This document shows, piece after piece, positions 43,265 to 51,804 of a stretch of 64,000 nucleotides of DNA (the stretch's first letter is position 1; every line of letters begins with the position of its first letter). Both the position numbers and the translations under genes were made by a program. The DNA is from Lepagella muris (lineage in GTDB: Bacteria; Bacteroidota; Bacteroidia; Bacteroidales; Muribaculaceae): positions 1 to 64,000 of the forward strand of contig NZ_SRYB01000018.1 of NCBI RefSeq assembly GCF_004793975.1. Reading direction: 5' to 3'. The notes beneath the pieces are model-generated. The model was not told the origin of the DNA, did no database searches, and was given only the letters and a program-made list of their open reading frames with translations.

Positions 43265-43301
43265 GCAAAAATCTATAAACGCCAGATTTAAACAAAACAC
43301 C

Positions 43302-45617
43302 ATGGCAAGGAAACTTCAAATAAGAGACCTGACTATGCGTGACGGTCAGCAATCGCTGTTCGCGACCCGCATGAAGCAGGAAAACGTTGACAAACTTCTC
43401 CCTCTCTACAAAGAGGCAAAGTTTTACATTATGGAAGTGTGGGGTGGCGCAGTGCCCGATTCAGTGATGCGCTATCTTGGAGAAAGCCCCTGGGATCGCC
43501 TCCGTTCCTGCTCAAAGGAGATGAAAGGCATTTCATTGCTGTCCGCCCTTTCCAGAGGTAGAAATCTCTTCGGCTATGTGCCGTATCCCGACACAGTGCT
43601 TGAAGGGTTCTATAAGAAAGCTATAGAGAACGGATTGAACGTGATGCGTATCTTTGATGCGCTCAACGACCTTGACAATATCAAGAGTTCAATCAAGATG
43701 ATTAATGAGTTCGACGGTCTTAACGGCAACGTTGCGATCGCCGATACGGCAGTATGTTATACCATCGACCCGAAGGGCACTCCGGAAGAGGAGAAGATCT
43801 TTACCGATGACTATTTCGTCAACAAGGCGGTGGAGATGGAGAAACTCGGCGCGAAGATGGTGACGCTGAAGGATATGGCAGGTCTTGTCAATCCGTCGCG
43901 TATCTTCACCCTCATGCCGAAGCTGAAGAAGGCTCTGAGTGTGCCCGTTGATTTCCACACCCATTGCACTCCGGGCTATGGTCTTGCATCCGTGCTCACG
44001 GCAATCATTCAGGGAGTGGATATCGTCGATACCAATATATGGTGGTTTGGCGGTGGCTCAGCAGCTCCCGCTATCGAGCTTATCGACATCTTCTGTAAGA
44101 AACTCGGCATCGAGCTTGAGGTGAATATGGAGGCAGTTGCCAAGATACGCCACGAGTTGAAGAATGCACGTAAGGCACTTGCCGATTTCGACCTTAATAA
44201 GGATAAATGGCAGCGCGACTTCGATGAGGCATTTGCAGAGATGCCCGCCGAGATTGATGCAGAGTTTGACCGTGCTATCGAGGCAGCCAAGGCAAACAAG
44301 GAGGAGGAACTTCTCGATGCCTGCCATAAGATCGAGGCATATTTCGGTTTCCCGAAGCCCAATGAGATTGTCAAGAATGCGGAGGTGCCGGGTGGCATGT
44401 ACTCCAACATGGTTGCCAACCTTCGTGCGCTTAAAGCCGAGGACGTGCTTGAAGAGGCAATGGCACTCATCCCGAAGGTGCGTCGCGATGCAGGTCTTGT
44501 GCCGCTTGTGACCCCGACGAGCCAGATTGTAGGTTCTCAGGCAGTGTCTCTCGCTATGGATCGTCGCGCAGGCAAGCCCGACTATTCCAACAAGAGCAAC
44601 CAGTTCATCTCTCTTGTGAAGGGTGAATACGGCAACACTCCCGTTGCAGTCGATCCCAAATTCCGTGAGCAGATTACTGGCAGCCCGGAGGAGAAACCGT
44701 ATGACGTATCCTCTTATAGGTCACCGGAGAACCCCGTTCTCGATCAGTTTGGTGGTGTGAAACTTGCTGCCAATGAGGAGGAGGAATTGCTTCTCGCATT
44801 GCTTCCGGCAGTGGCAAAGACGTATCTCACCAACAAGCGTAAGGCAGAGCATGCCAGCAGCACACCTCAGGCTCAGGCTGCCAAGAAGGGCGCGTCGGGA
44901 GAAGTGACCGGACCGGTATTCTCCGCACCGATGGGCGGCACGATCATGAGCATCAAGGTTAAGCCGGGCGATACAGTTAAGCCGGGCGATACGGTGATCG
45001 TATATGAGGCAATGAAGATGGAGAATGATCTTGCCTGCGATATGGGCGGTGTTGTAAAACAGGTGCTCGTGTCGGAAGGTGATGTCATGGCTACCAATCA
45101 GCCTCTCATTGAGTTTGCAGGCGAAGGTGGTGCAGCCGAAGCTCCGGCAGCTGGCGGCGCGGTAATGGTGGCACCGATGGGTGGCACGGTTCTGTCGTTC
45201 AAGGTTAAGGCAGGCGATTCCGTTAAGGCAGGCGACACTCTCCTGATTTATGAGGCAATGAAGATGGAGAATAATCTCGTGGCTGACCGCGATGGCGTGG
45301 TTGCTAAACTGCTTATCGGCGAAGGCGACGTCATGGCTACCAATCAGCCGATCATCCAATTTGCCGGCGGTGCGGCAGCCGCTCCGAAGTCAGGCAAGGT
45401 GATAAAGACGGTAGGAGCCGACGGCAACTACAAGGTGGATCCCGTAGCCGGATACGACATCAACAAGGCATTGCATCCGGTGGAGGGTGGCACAGGCAAG
45501 GCTCCCGCAGCATTGCGCACCCGCACCAAGGAGACCGCAACAATTGAAGTGGCTCCGGGCAAGTCGATAGAGATAACCGTGCTTCCTGACGGCACCGTAG
45601 ACGTAAATATGAAATAA
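43302..45617 (+). CDS. Biotin-dependent carboxyltransferase (OadA/PycB-like) with two biotinyl domains
   Basis: 771 aa. N-terminal carboxyltransferase TIM barrel: IRDLTMRDGQQSLFATRMK, VTLKDMAGL (carboxylated lysine), VDFHTHCTPGYG (metal histidines). A PYC/OadA conserved region follows to about 500. Then two biotin carrier domains, each with EAMKMEN and lysines at K572 and K654, 82 residues apart; a unique C-terminal tail (about 700-771) ends with a small beta-like segment. Usual relatives carry one carrier domain. The protein transfers CO2 between oxaloacetate/pyruvate and biotin, as part of decarboxylation or pyruvate carboxylation. Malate dehydrogenase is next door. Which reaction direction it serves cannot be read from sequence. 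Confidence 0.9.
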   Translation: MARKLQIRDLTMRDGQQSLFATRMKQENVDKLLPLYKEAKFYIMEVWGGAVPDSVMRYLGESPWDRLRSCSKEMKGISLLSALSRGRNLFGYVPYPDTVLEGFYKKAIENGLNVMRIFDALNDLDNIKSSIKMINEFDGLNGNVAIADTAVCYTIDPKGTPEEEKIFTDDYFVNKAVEMEKLGAKMVTLKDMAGLVNPSRIFTLMPKLKKALSVPVDFHTHCTPGYGLASVLTAIIQGVDIVDTNIWWFGGGSAAPAIELIDIFCKKLGIELEVNMEAVAKIRHELKNARKALADFDLNKDKWQRDFDEAFAEMPAEIDAEFDRAIEAAKANKEEELLDACHKIEAYFGFPKPNEIVKNAEVPGGMYSNMVANLRALKAEDVLEEAMALIPKVRRDAGLVPLVTPTSQIVGSQAVSLAMDRRAGKPDYSNKSNQFISLVKGEYGNTPVAVDPKFREQITGSPEEKPYDVSSYRSPENPVLDQFGGVKLAANEEEELLLALLPAVAKTYLTNKRKAEHASSTPQAQAAKKGASGEVTGPVFSAPMGGTIMSIKVKPGDTVKPGDTVIVYEAMKMENDLACDMGGVVKQVLVSEGDVMATNQPLIEFAGEGGAAEAPAAGGAVMVAPMGGTVLSFKVKAGDSVKAGDTLLIYEAMKMENNLVADRDGVVAKLLIGEGDVMATNQPIIQFAGGAAAAPKSGKVIKTVGADGNYKVDPVAGYDINKALHPVEGGTGKAPAALRTRTKETATIEVAPGKSIEITVLPDGTVDVNMK

Positions 45618-45653
45618 AGCTCTTGCCGGAATCGGCTTGATGCAACATTATAA

Positions 45654-45688
45654 GAAACGGGCGACCTCATTCAGAGGCCGCCCGTTTC
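45654..45688. terminator. Terminator after the carboxyltransferase
   Basis: GAAACGGGCG pairs with CGCCCGTTTC, with CCT/AGG pairing inside. The following T stretch is short. Position between convergent genes suggests bidirectional use. Confidence 0.65.
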
Positions 45689-45750
45689 GGCATTTGTTTC
45701 ATTAAAAGTCAGGATTGATTTTAATAAAAACAGGGTAAATAAAGATTGTC

Positions 45751-45823
45751 GGTAATGACAATAATGACAAATTGACAATAATGACAATAATGACAATAAT
45801 GACAATATTGTCATTATTGACAA
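45751..45823. repeat. TAATGACAA nonamer array with inverted end
   Basis: Five or six near-perfect TAATGACAA units in 9-bp register, one broken by AATTGACAA, then the inverse TATTGTCATTATTGACAAATTG. The array can fold back on itself. Same style as the 50541-50636 array (units with GTCAATA/TATTGAC), 5 kb away. Confidence 0.85.
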
Positions 45824-45848
45824 ATTGATAAGCTGATAATAAGTCGGA

Positions 45849-46850
45849 TTATTTTATATTCGGATTGAGCTTGTTCCACTCGGAGATGGGAGGCAGGACG
45901 CCCATCTCGATCACTTCGTCGCGGAGCTTGCAGAGATGCTCGTAGCTCTTCTCCAACTCGGCTTCCTCTTTAGGAGTGCCTTTTACAGGCTGTACGGTCA
46001 CGCCGTTCTTGTCGACGGTAGTCTCCATTGCCATCATGATATGGCTGAACTTGTCATTGTCAACGTATGTGCCGACAGGCCAACGAAACGGTTTGCCACC
46101 CATTGCGGCTGCAATCATCTCGATAGATAGATATGCCGGGCTCTGGAATGATGAACGTCCGCGAAGGTCGATGATGTTCTTGCCACCCTGTATCACTCTC
46201 ACCTTCATCTTCTCCCATTCATCCTCGGGAAGCTCCTCAGTGCCGATTATCTCGGTGAGCTTCTTTCCGTTGACGGAAGTGGTGGATGCGAATACTGCCA
46301 TCTGCTCGCCGTGACCGCCGTATGTCCTTGAATTTACGACAGTGTCAGGACTGATCTTGAAATACTTTGCAAGTTCGTTGCGCAGACGTGTGCTGTCGAG
46401 GGCAGCGAGAGTGGATACCTGAGAGGGTTTAAGACCGGAGTAAAGCAGAGTGATAAGACCCGTGATATCAGCAGGATTGAAGATTACGACCACGTGCTTT
46501 ACGTCGGGACAATATTTCTTCACATTCTTGCCAAATTCCTCGGCGATGAGCGCATTGCCCTTCAGAAGATCCTCACGTGTCATGCCAGCCTTACGTGCGG
46601 CACCGCCTGAAGAGACGATATATGCAGCACCCTTGAAGGCTTCCTCCACATCGTTGGTATAGGTGATGTTTACACCCTCGAAGCCGCATTGAAGCAGCTC
46701 CTCAGCCACGCCCGTCAGTGCGGGCAAGTACGGATCGTAAAGACAGATGTTGGGTGTGAGTCCCATCATTATGGCAGTCTGGGCCATGTTGGAGCCGATC
46801 ATTCCTGCGGCACCTACGATCAAAAGTTTGTCGTTTGATAAAAATTCCAT
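45849..46850 (-). CDS. mdh: Malate dehydrogenase
   Basis: 333 aa. NAD-binding glycine motif VGAAGMIGSNMAQTA, YIVSSGGAARKAGMTREDLL substrate-side loop, VVIFNPADITGLI, STRLRNELAKYF with the catalytic region, SRTYGGHGEQMAVF with the active-site histidine. Length and motifs fit the LDH/MDH superfamily of Bacteroidetes. Interconverts malate and oxaloacetate in the cytoplasm; in this group it belongs to the fumarate-reduction branch that makes succinate. Its convergent neighbour is the oxaloacetate-linked carboxyltransferase, so the two act around oxaloacetate. Confidence 0.93.
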   Translation of the reverse strand: MEFLSNDKLLIVGAAGMIGSNMAQTAIMMGLTPNICLYDPYLPALTGVAEELLQCGFEGVNITYTNDVEEAFKGAAYIVSSGGAARKAGMTREDLLKGNALIAEEFGKNVKKYCPDVKHVVVIFNPADITGLITLLYSGLKPSQVSTLAALDSTRLRNELAKYFKISPDTVVNSRTYGGHGEQMAVFASTTSVNGKKLTEIIGTEELPEDEWEKMKVRVIQGGKNIIDLRGRSSFQSPAYLSIEMIAAAMGGKPFRWPVGTYVDNDKFSHIMMAMETTVDKNGVTVQPVKGTPKEEAELEKSYEHLCKLRDEVIEMGVLPPISEWNKLNPNIK

Positions 46851-46972
46851 TGTAACAGAAAATTTTAATAGTTCGTTTTTTTACGTTCTGTCATTAACTT
46901 CATGCGTAGGCTCTGTCATCCATCATAGGAAGATGGAGCCATGCATTTTGTAGCCTTTATAAATAATAACAG

Positions 46973-47299
46973 ATGGCATTGGAAAAAGGTGATGGAAAAG
47001 ATTCAATTTATACAAATTTAACCGTTCAACCTGCCGAAGAATCCGATTTTTTGGAAAATTGTATGGAATTTTGTAACTTTACGTTTGATTTTGAAAGATG
47101 CGATATTAGATTCGATATTAAGATTGTGACAGCTTGCGCGGTAGAAATAAATAATTGCTTCTTTCGCGAAAACAAGTATCTTTTGCCGATTTGGATAAAT
47201 TACGGTGGAGAAAAAAAAAAGGTTGGTCTCAACAAAGGGCAATTCAGGTTGTTGGATAAGTATGAATGGAGTTTAGACAACTTCAATAATTTAATTTAA
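46973..47299 (+). CDS. Hypothetical 108-aa protein, unrecognised
   Basis: MALEKGDGKDSIYTNLTVQP start, cysteine-rich middle (ENCMEFCNFTF, FERCDI, VTACAV, NNCFF), no signal peptide or helix. A nine-A run (about 47211-47220) is a slippage hot spot. The last codons (WSLDNFNNLI) contain the 17-bp palindrome copy at 47268-47284, which argues that either the ORF end is recent or the element was captured into a coding frame. It is 14 bp upstream of the DUF3108-like gene and might be co-transcribed. Coding status uncertain. Confidence 0.45.
   Translation: MALEKGDGKDSIYTNLTVQPAEESDFLENCMEFCNFTFDFERCDIRFDIKIVTACAVEINNCFFRENKYLLPIWINYGGEKKKVGLNKGQFRLLDKYEWSLDNFNNLI
47268..47284. repeat. 17-bp palindrome, copy 2 (one mismatch)
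   Basis: GGAGTTTAGACAACTTC; the following bases (aataattta) also match those after the 48159 copy, so the shared unit is about 23 bp. Lies 30 bp before the DUF3108-like ATG. Confidence 0.6.
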
Positions 47300-47313
47300 A
47301 AACTTGATATGCT

Positions 47314-48060
47314 ATGAAGAGAGTCATATTGCTTCTTGCGCTAATGTTTTCGCTGTTTGCAGCACATGCGCAGGTGAATATTCCGCGACAGGAATTGAGG
47401 TATAACGCTCATTACCATTGGGGAATGGTAGACGTGATGATAGGTCATGGTGTGGTTACTATGGAATGCCGCGACAATCGGTTTAAAGCTACAATTGACG
47501 GCAACAGCATACCGTGGGAAGGGAGAGTGTTCTGTATCTCCGACACGCTGCATACCATAATGAGCCCCACTTCGGGATTGAGTAAGGAGACAGTGACCTA
47601 CGAGAACGGATGGTATCTGAAGCCGAAAGTGACGGAATATCGTTCCGGAAATTTTGTGCCGTCAGATCCTGCGAATTATAAGAATATCAAGGGTGGTGGA
47701 GAACTTGATGCGAGTGCCAACACGATGGAGGCGATTCATATAATGGGGGATATGCTCGGGATGTTCTATTATTCTCATGAGATAGATTTCGAGAGCATGA
47801 AACCGGGAAGCACATTGACCATTCCTATAGCCGTGGAAGGGAGTAATCCGGAGAAGGTAGTGGTCACCTACAAAGGGAAATCGCAATATAAGATAGAGGG
47901 GATGACCTATCCCTCCTACAATATCCAGTTTGAATACAGCTACCGTGGGGTAATGAGCGGTTATCAGATAAATGCCGAGATAGGAGTCAACGACCGTATC
48001 CCGTTGCTTATTAGCGCGAACCTTCCTATCGGACACGTCCAGATGATTTATAATCCATAA
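47314..48060 (+). CDS. DUF3108-like periplasmic protein
   Basis: 248 aa. Signal peptide MKRVILLLALMFSLFAAHAQ. The body is beta-rich, opening QELRYNAHYHWGMVDVMIGHG with repeated tyrosine/tryptophan positions, and resembles DUF3108 proteins of Bacteroidetes (YEISYKWGLIWKKAGEAT-type start is typical). Such proteins are periplasmic with unknown function. It ends at a perfect intrinsic terminator. Confidence 0.7.
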   Translation: MKRVILLLALMFSLFAAHAQVNIPRQELRYNAHYHWGMVDVMIGHGVVTMECRDNRFKATIDGNSIPWEGRVFCISDTLHTIMSPTSGLSKETVTYENGWYLKPKVTEYRSGNFVPSDPANYKNIKGGGELDASANTMEAIHIMGDMLGMFYYSHEIDFESMKPGSTLTIPIAVEGSNPEKVVVTYKGKSQYKIEGMTYPSYNIQFEYSYRGVMSGYQINAEIGVNDRIPLLISANLPIGHVQMIYNP

Positions 48061-48083
48061 TTCGCATGCTCGTCATAATCATC

Positions 48084-48121
48084 ATAATCGCCGCAAATTT
48101 GCGGCGATTATTTTGTTTTTT
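48084..48121 (+). terminator. Perfect intrinsic terminator
   Basis: ATAATCGCCGCAAA and TTTGCGGCGATTAT form an unbroken 28-bp palindrome followed by TTTGTTTTTTT. Follows the DUF3108-like gene; the TTTG within its T tract also serves as the -33 box of the next promoter. Confidence 0.9.
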
Positions 48122-48143
48122 TCACCGCAAAGAATTAATTTTA
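48112..48143 (+). promoter_or_regulatory. Promoter of the SIMPL gene
   Basis: TTTG (48112-48115), 20 bp, TAATTTTA (48136-48143, one change from TAnnTTTG). The start near 48150 precedes the 17-bp palindrome (48159-48175). Confidence 0.6.
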
Positions 48144-48158
48144 CAGATTTAAGTAGAT

Positions 48159-48175
48159 GAAGTTTAGACAACTTC
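48159..48175. repeat. 17-bp palindrome, copy 3 (exact)
   Basis: GAAGTTTAGACAACTTC, identical to 1758-1774. In the 5' leader of the SIMPL mRNA, about 70 nt before its ATG. Confidence 0.65.
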
Positions 48176-48247
48176 AATAATTTCAATCGAAAGTTATTAC
48201 CTTCTCCCAAATTAATTGATTTAAATGTCACTTTATATAAATTTATT

Positions 48248-48925
48248 ATGGTAATTAGCAGATATTTTGTTGTTTTGGTGATGGTGGCGGCGGGGGTGCT
48301 GCCGGGATTTGCGCAGCAGACGGCTCCGCAGGTGGAGGTGAGTGGCACTGCGTCGATCAATGTGGTGCCTGACCGGATTACGCTGGAGATCGGAATCGAG
48401 GAGTATTTCCGACAGGAGGGTGCGGATAGCGTGAAGGTGAGTCTCCGCATGATTGAGGATATGGTGAGGAGGACGCTGACGGATGCCGGTGTGCCGGATT
48501 CGCAGGTGACGGTGGCGGATGTGGGTAATTATTTCGACAGGCGGTTTTCAGATAAGTTCCGTATGGCGAAACGATTGTCGGCGGTGCTGACCGATTTTTC
48601 CCAGCTTGATAAGATTGCGGAGAATCTGCCGGAGAATGGTGTGACAAGTTTCAGCATCACGAAACTTGACAACAGCGACATGGCAAGATACAACAGGGAG
48701 GGTCTGAAAGCAGCTCTTGATGCCGCAAGAAGTAAGGCGGAATTTATCGCGGAGAATGAAGGGTTGTCAGGATTGTCGGTATTGAAAGTGGAGGAGACCT
48801 CTCCGGGATATGCCGTGCCTCAGGCATTCAGCAATATCGCTTATAGCGGTGGGTCCGGTATGGAGAATATGCGTAGGATCGAACGCCAGTATAGCGTTAA
48901 AGTGACCTACTTATTCCGTAAATGA
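48248..48925 (+). CDS. SIMPL domain (DUF541) periplasmic protein
   Basis: 225 aa with signal peptide (MVISRYFVVLVMVAAGVLPGFAQ). The body has the SIMPL pattern: VEVSGTASINVVPDRITLEIGI, a paired helix region, and YNREGLKAALDAARSKAEFIAE, VLKVEETSPGY near the end. Members form beta-sandwich oligomers in the periplasm and are often linked to envelope stress; function not settled. Confidence 0.88.
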   Translation: MVISRYFVVLVMVAAGVLPGFAQQTAPQVEVSGTASINVVPDRITLEIGIEEYFRQEGADSVKVSLRMIEDMVRRTLTDAGVPDSQVTVADVGNYFDRRFSDKFRMAKRLSAVLTDFSQLDKIAENLPENGVTSFSITKLDNSDMARYNREGLKAALDAARSKAEFIAENEGLSGLSVLKVEETSPGYAVPQAFSNIAYSGGSGMENMRRIERQYSVKVTYLFRK

Positions 48926-48932
48926 GGGTATT

Positions 48933-48949
48933 GAAGTTGTCTGAACTTA
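48933..48949. repeat. 17-bp palindrome, copy 4 (two mismatches, inverted)
   Basis: GAAGTTGTCTGAACTTA, the complement form. Lies 7 bp after the SIMPL stop, so here it would be a 3' element. Confidence 0.5.
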
Positions 48950-49100
48950 TTCCGAAAGGTTAGATTCATTACGAACAAATACAGTCGTTTTGATGTTTGT
49001 CATTAAGAGGTAGGATAGAATATGCTGAGATTTAAGCAATTTCATTCAAGTTCGGATTACTTCGGATAACGTCTTGTGTATTTAATTAAAATTGATGGAT

Positions 49101-49601
49101 ATGAAAAAAGGATTCTTATATGTAGCGATGTTTTCGGCGTTGTTGATGGGCGCATGTTCGCAGAATGGAAAGAATTGTGCAACCGGTGCCGCTTGCGGAA
49201 ATGACAACGATAAAGTGTATACCGGTTTGCTTCCGGCAGCAGATGCAGCAGGGGTGAGATATGTACTCCGCCTTGATTATGATGATGATCACGGATATAC
49301 ATCTGGTGATTATGATCTTGTGGAAGTGTATGTGCAGAATGATTCGACGAAAGCTTCCGGTTTCCGTGACGCAGCAAGTTTCAAGTCGGAGGGTGATTTT
49401 ACGGTTATCTCCGGTCAGGGTGCCGACAGCAATAAGAAGTATCTGAAATTAGTGAAGGATAATCGAGATTCATCCGCAGGTTCGGTTGATGGTCCGCTCT
49501 ATTTCCTTGTGGATTCCGATTCTACACTGGTTATGGTCAACGATCAGCTTCAGCCGTCGGAGACTCCTGGTCTTAACTACACACTGACTTTGGTGAAGTG
49601 A
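49101..49601 (+). CDS. NlpE-like lipoprotein
   Basis: 166 aa from the ATG at 49101 (MKKGFLYVAMFSALLMGACS), with the lipobox LMGAC predicting acylation; ATG 49095 is an alternative. After a short polar linker, VYTGLLPAADAAGVRYVLRLDYDDD and a CxxC-free beta region resemble the NlpE N-terminal domain. NlpE proteins of enteric bacteria signal outer-membrane and copper stress; here the CxxC of copper resistance is absent in the visible core, so a role in copper should not be inferred. Surface or periplasmic leaflet. Confidence 0.72.
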   Translation: MKKGFLYVAMFSALLMGACSQNGKNCATGAACGNDNDKVYTGLLPAADAAGVRYVLRLDYDDDHGYTSGDYDLVEVYVQNDSTKASGFRDAASFKSEGDFTVISGQGADSNKKYLKLVKDNRDSSAGSVDGPLYFLVDSDSTLVMVNDQLQPSETPGLNYTLTLVK

Positions 49602-49648
49602 CAGACAATCAGAAAATTACGTAAATAATAGTTGGGATAATAACCAAG

Positions 49649-49693
49649 AATGACCGCGACCGAGATGATTAAATCATTTCGGTCGCGGTCATT
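49649..49693. terminator. Bidirectional terminator, AATGACCGCGACCGA
   Basis: AATGACCGCGACCGA pairs perfectly with TCGGTCGCGGTCATT, with an inner ATGAT/ATCAT stem. Lies between convergent genes (lipoprotein and SDR). Confidence 0.85.
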
Positions 49694-49710
49694 ATATGTT
49701 ACAGCGTATA

Positions 49711-50523
49711 TTACAGCACGAAGGCGTTGAAACCGCCGTCAACCACGGCAACGGTGCCGGTCACGAATGAGGAGGCATCGCTGATGAGATATTGGATTGT
49801 GCCGCACAGTTCTTCCGGTTTGCCGAAACGCTTGAACGGGGTCTGACGTATCACGTCGGCACCACGCTCAGTGAGAGAGCCGTCTTCGTTGGTGAGGAGC
49901 GCACGGTTCTGATTGGTGATGAAGAACCCGGGGGCAATGGCATTGACGCGAATCTCAGGAGTGAATTTCTTAGCCACCTCATTAGCCATGAACTCTGTGA
50001 AGTTGCTTATGCCGGCTTTTGCAGCTGAATATCCCATCACTCTTGTCATAGGGCGGAAAGCTGCCATAGATGAGAAATTGACGATCGCGCCTTTTCCTAC
50101 CTCTACCATCGGGCGCAGGAAAATCTGCGTGGGTAGCACTGTTCCGGTGAGGTTGACGTTGAGTACTTTCTGGAAAGCCTCAATGTCGAGGTCAAAGAAT
50201 GTGTTGCCGGGGGGTATTGTAGCACCCGGCATATTCCCTCCGGCAGCGTTGAGGAGCGCGTCGATACGACCGTACTTAGCCATAATCTCATCGCAATTCT
50301 GCTGAAGCATCTCCGCGTTAAGCACGTCAGTGGAGAGGAACATCGCTTCACCACCGGCTTCGATGATCTCATTCACAATCTTCTCGCCCTCATCCTTTCG
50401 GCGTCCTAATATTACTACTTTTGCACCCTCTTTTGCGAGATATGCGCTTATGCAGGCTCCGAGCACTCCGGTGCCGCCGGTGATTACCACCACTTTATCT
50501 TTGACTGAAAATAATTCGTTCAT
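49711..50523 (-). CDS. SDR-family D-mannonate (fructuronate) oxidoreductase
   Basis: 270 aa. Rossmann motif VVITGGTGVLGACISAYLA, NAAGG (LLNAAGGNMPG), catalytic YSAAKAG with tyrosine and lysine, and VVDGGFNAFVL end. In Bacteroidetes hexuronate loci an SDR of this kind replaces UxuB of E. coli, reducing fructuronate to mannonate with NADH; position directly after uxuA supports it (context). Ten or so residues after the Rossmann motif set cofactor preference and are not decisive by eye. Last gene of the operon. Confidence 0.82.
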   Translation of the reverse strand: MNELFSVKDKVVVITGGTGVLGACISAYLAKEGAKVVILGRRKDEGEKIVNEIIEAGGEAMFLSTDVLNAEMLQQNCDEIMAKYGRIDALLNAAGGNMPGATIPPGNTFFDLDIEAFQKVLNVNLTGTVLPTQIFLRPMVEVGKGAIVNFSSMAAFRPMTRVMGYSAAKAGISNFTEFMANEVAKKFTPEIRVNAIAPGFFITNQNRALLTNEDGSLTERGADVIRQTPFKRFGKPEELCGTIQYLISDASSFVTGTVAVVDGGFNAFVL

Positions 50524-50540
50524 TTTGGGGTTGGGGTTTT

Positions 50541-50636
50541 GATGTCATTTTGGTCATTTTGGGTCAATAATGTCAATATTGTCAATATTGACATTAAGGT
50601 CATTAAGGACATTAAGGTCAGAATTGACAGTAATGA
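50541..50636. repeat. Phased repeat array between SDR and uxuA
   Basis: Opens with TGTCATTTTGGTCATTTTGGG, of which the GTCATTTTG unit is repeated, then TCAATATTG palindromic units, then three ATTAAGGTC/ATTAAGGAC units. About 9-bp period. It fills nearly all of the 116-bp spacer and could form stem structures in the operon mRNA between uxuA and SDR. Confidence 0.75.
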
Positions 50637-50639
50637 TTT

Positions 50640-51800
50640 TTACTCTGTTGCGACTGTTGCCATTACTCCGGCGATCTCGCCGAGGGCGAGCATGCGTCCG
50701 TGGAAGGAGTAGCCGGCATTGTAGCCCATCTTCTCATCTCCGAGCATGAGGGGGGCGTGGTCAACGCGCATCGGGACTCCGGGGCGCGCTTTCTCGAATG
50801 TGCGGACAATCTCGATGAGACGTGGGTCAAGGTGAGTCGCTTCCTTGAAGTCGCCGTTGGGAAGCACTCGGCAGATGCGGGCATGCACGAAATGGGTGCG
50901 GTCGGCATACTTCTTTGCGAGAGCCACCACATCGTTATGTGCTCCGGCACTCAGCGACCCGGCACAGAATGTCAAGCCGTTGTGTGGATTCGGCACGGCA
51001 TCCAGAAACTTGCGGATGTCGTCGTCGCAGGTGACGATACGCGGGAGACCGAGTATCTGCAATGGAGGGTCGTCCGGATGCACGCACATGTCTATGCCAT
51101 ACTCATCGCATACGGGCATTATGGCATTGAGGAAATAAGCCATGTTGGCACGAAGTGTATTGGCATCAATCCCTTTGTAGAGAGCGAGGAGTTCGCGGAA
51201 TTTGCCGACGGGATCAAGGTCGCCCTCCGAGATGTTGCCATTGACAAATCCCTGGGTCTTCACTATGATATTATCGACAAGGCGTTTCTCTCCATCCTTA
51301 TCCATGCGCGGCTTCACCTCCTCATTCATTCTGCGGATAGTCTCTTCGTCATAGTCCTTCTCCGCCCCCTCACGCTTGAGGATGTGGATGTCGAAATATG
51401 CAAATTCCGCACGGTTGAAGTAGAGATTGGAGGTGCCGTCGGAATTCGGGTACTCCAGCTCGGTACGTGCCCAGTCGAGCACGGGCATGAAATTGTAACA
51501 TATAGTCTTCACTCCCGCTTTACCGAGATTGGCAAGGCTCACCTTGTAGTTCTCGATAAGCGCGTCACGGTTCGGTCCGGCATATTTTATCTCCTCGCTT
51601 ACGGGAAGACTCTCCACGACAGACCAACGCAGACCGTGCTCTTCGATATAATCCTTCATCTTCATCACCTCTTCCATGCTCCAAACCTCACCGTTGGGGA
51701 TATGATGAAGCGCGGTGACGATACCCTCCACACCAATCTGGCGGAGCATGTCGAGCGTGATCGGGTCGTTGGGACCGAACCATCTCCAGGTCTTTTCCAT
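50640..51800 (-). CDS. uxuA: Mannonate dehydratase UxuA
   Basis: 386 aa, full length. MEKTWRWFGPNDPITLDMLR, GVEGIVTALHHIPNGEVW, CYNFMPVLDWARTEL, CVHPDDPPLQILGLPRIV, LTFCAGSLSAGAHND and VPMRVDHAPLMLG are all characteristic, including the metal-binding cysteine/histidine positions. Converts D-mannonate to 2-keto-3-deoxygluconate. It is 4 bp downstream of uxaC, so co-translation is likely. Confidence 0.95.
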   Translation of the reverse strand: MEKTWRWFGPNDPITLDMLRQIGVEGIVTALHHIPNGEVWSMEEVMKMKDYIEEHGLRWSVVESLPVSEEIKYAGPNRDALIENYKVSLANLGKAGVKTICYNFMPVLDWARTELEYPNSDGTSNLYFNRAEFAYFDIHILKREGAEKDYDEETIRRMNEEVKPRMDKDGEKRLVDNIIVKTQGFVNGNISEGDLDPVGKFRELLALYKGIDANTLRANMAYFLNAIMPVCDEYGIDMCVHPDDPPLQILGLPRIVTCDDDIRKFLDAVPNPHNGLTFCAGSLSAGAHNDVVALAKKYADRTHFVHARICRVLPNGDFKEATHLDPRLIEIVRTFEKARPGVPMRVDHAPLMLGDEKMGYNAGYSFHGRMLALGEIAGVMATVATE

Positions 51801-51804
51801 TATC

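Noticed and set aside
44721..45359. 212-codon minus-strand ORF within the carboxyltransferase gene
   Set aside because: Histidine/leucine-rich shadow of the biotin domains; no start context or motif.
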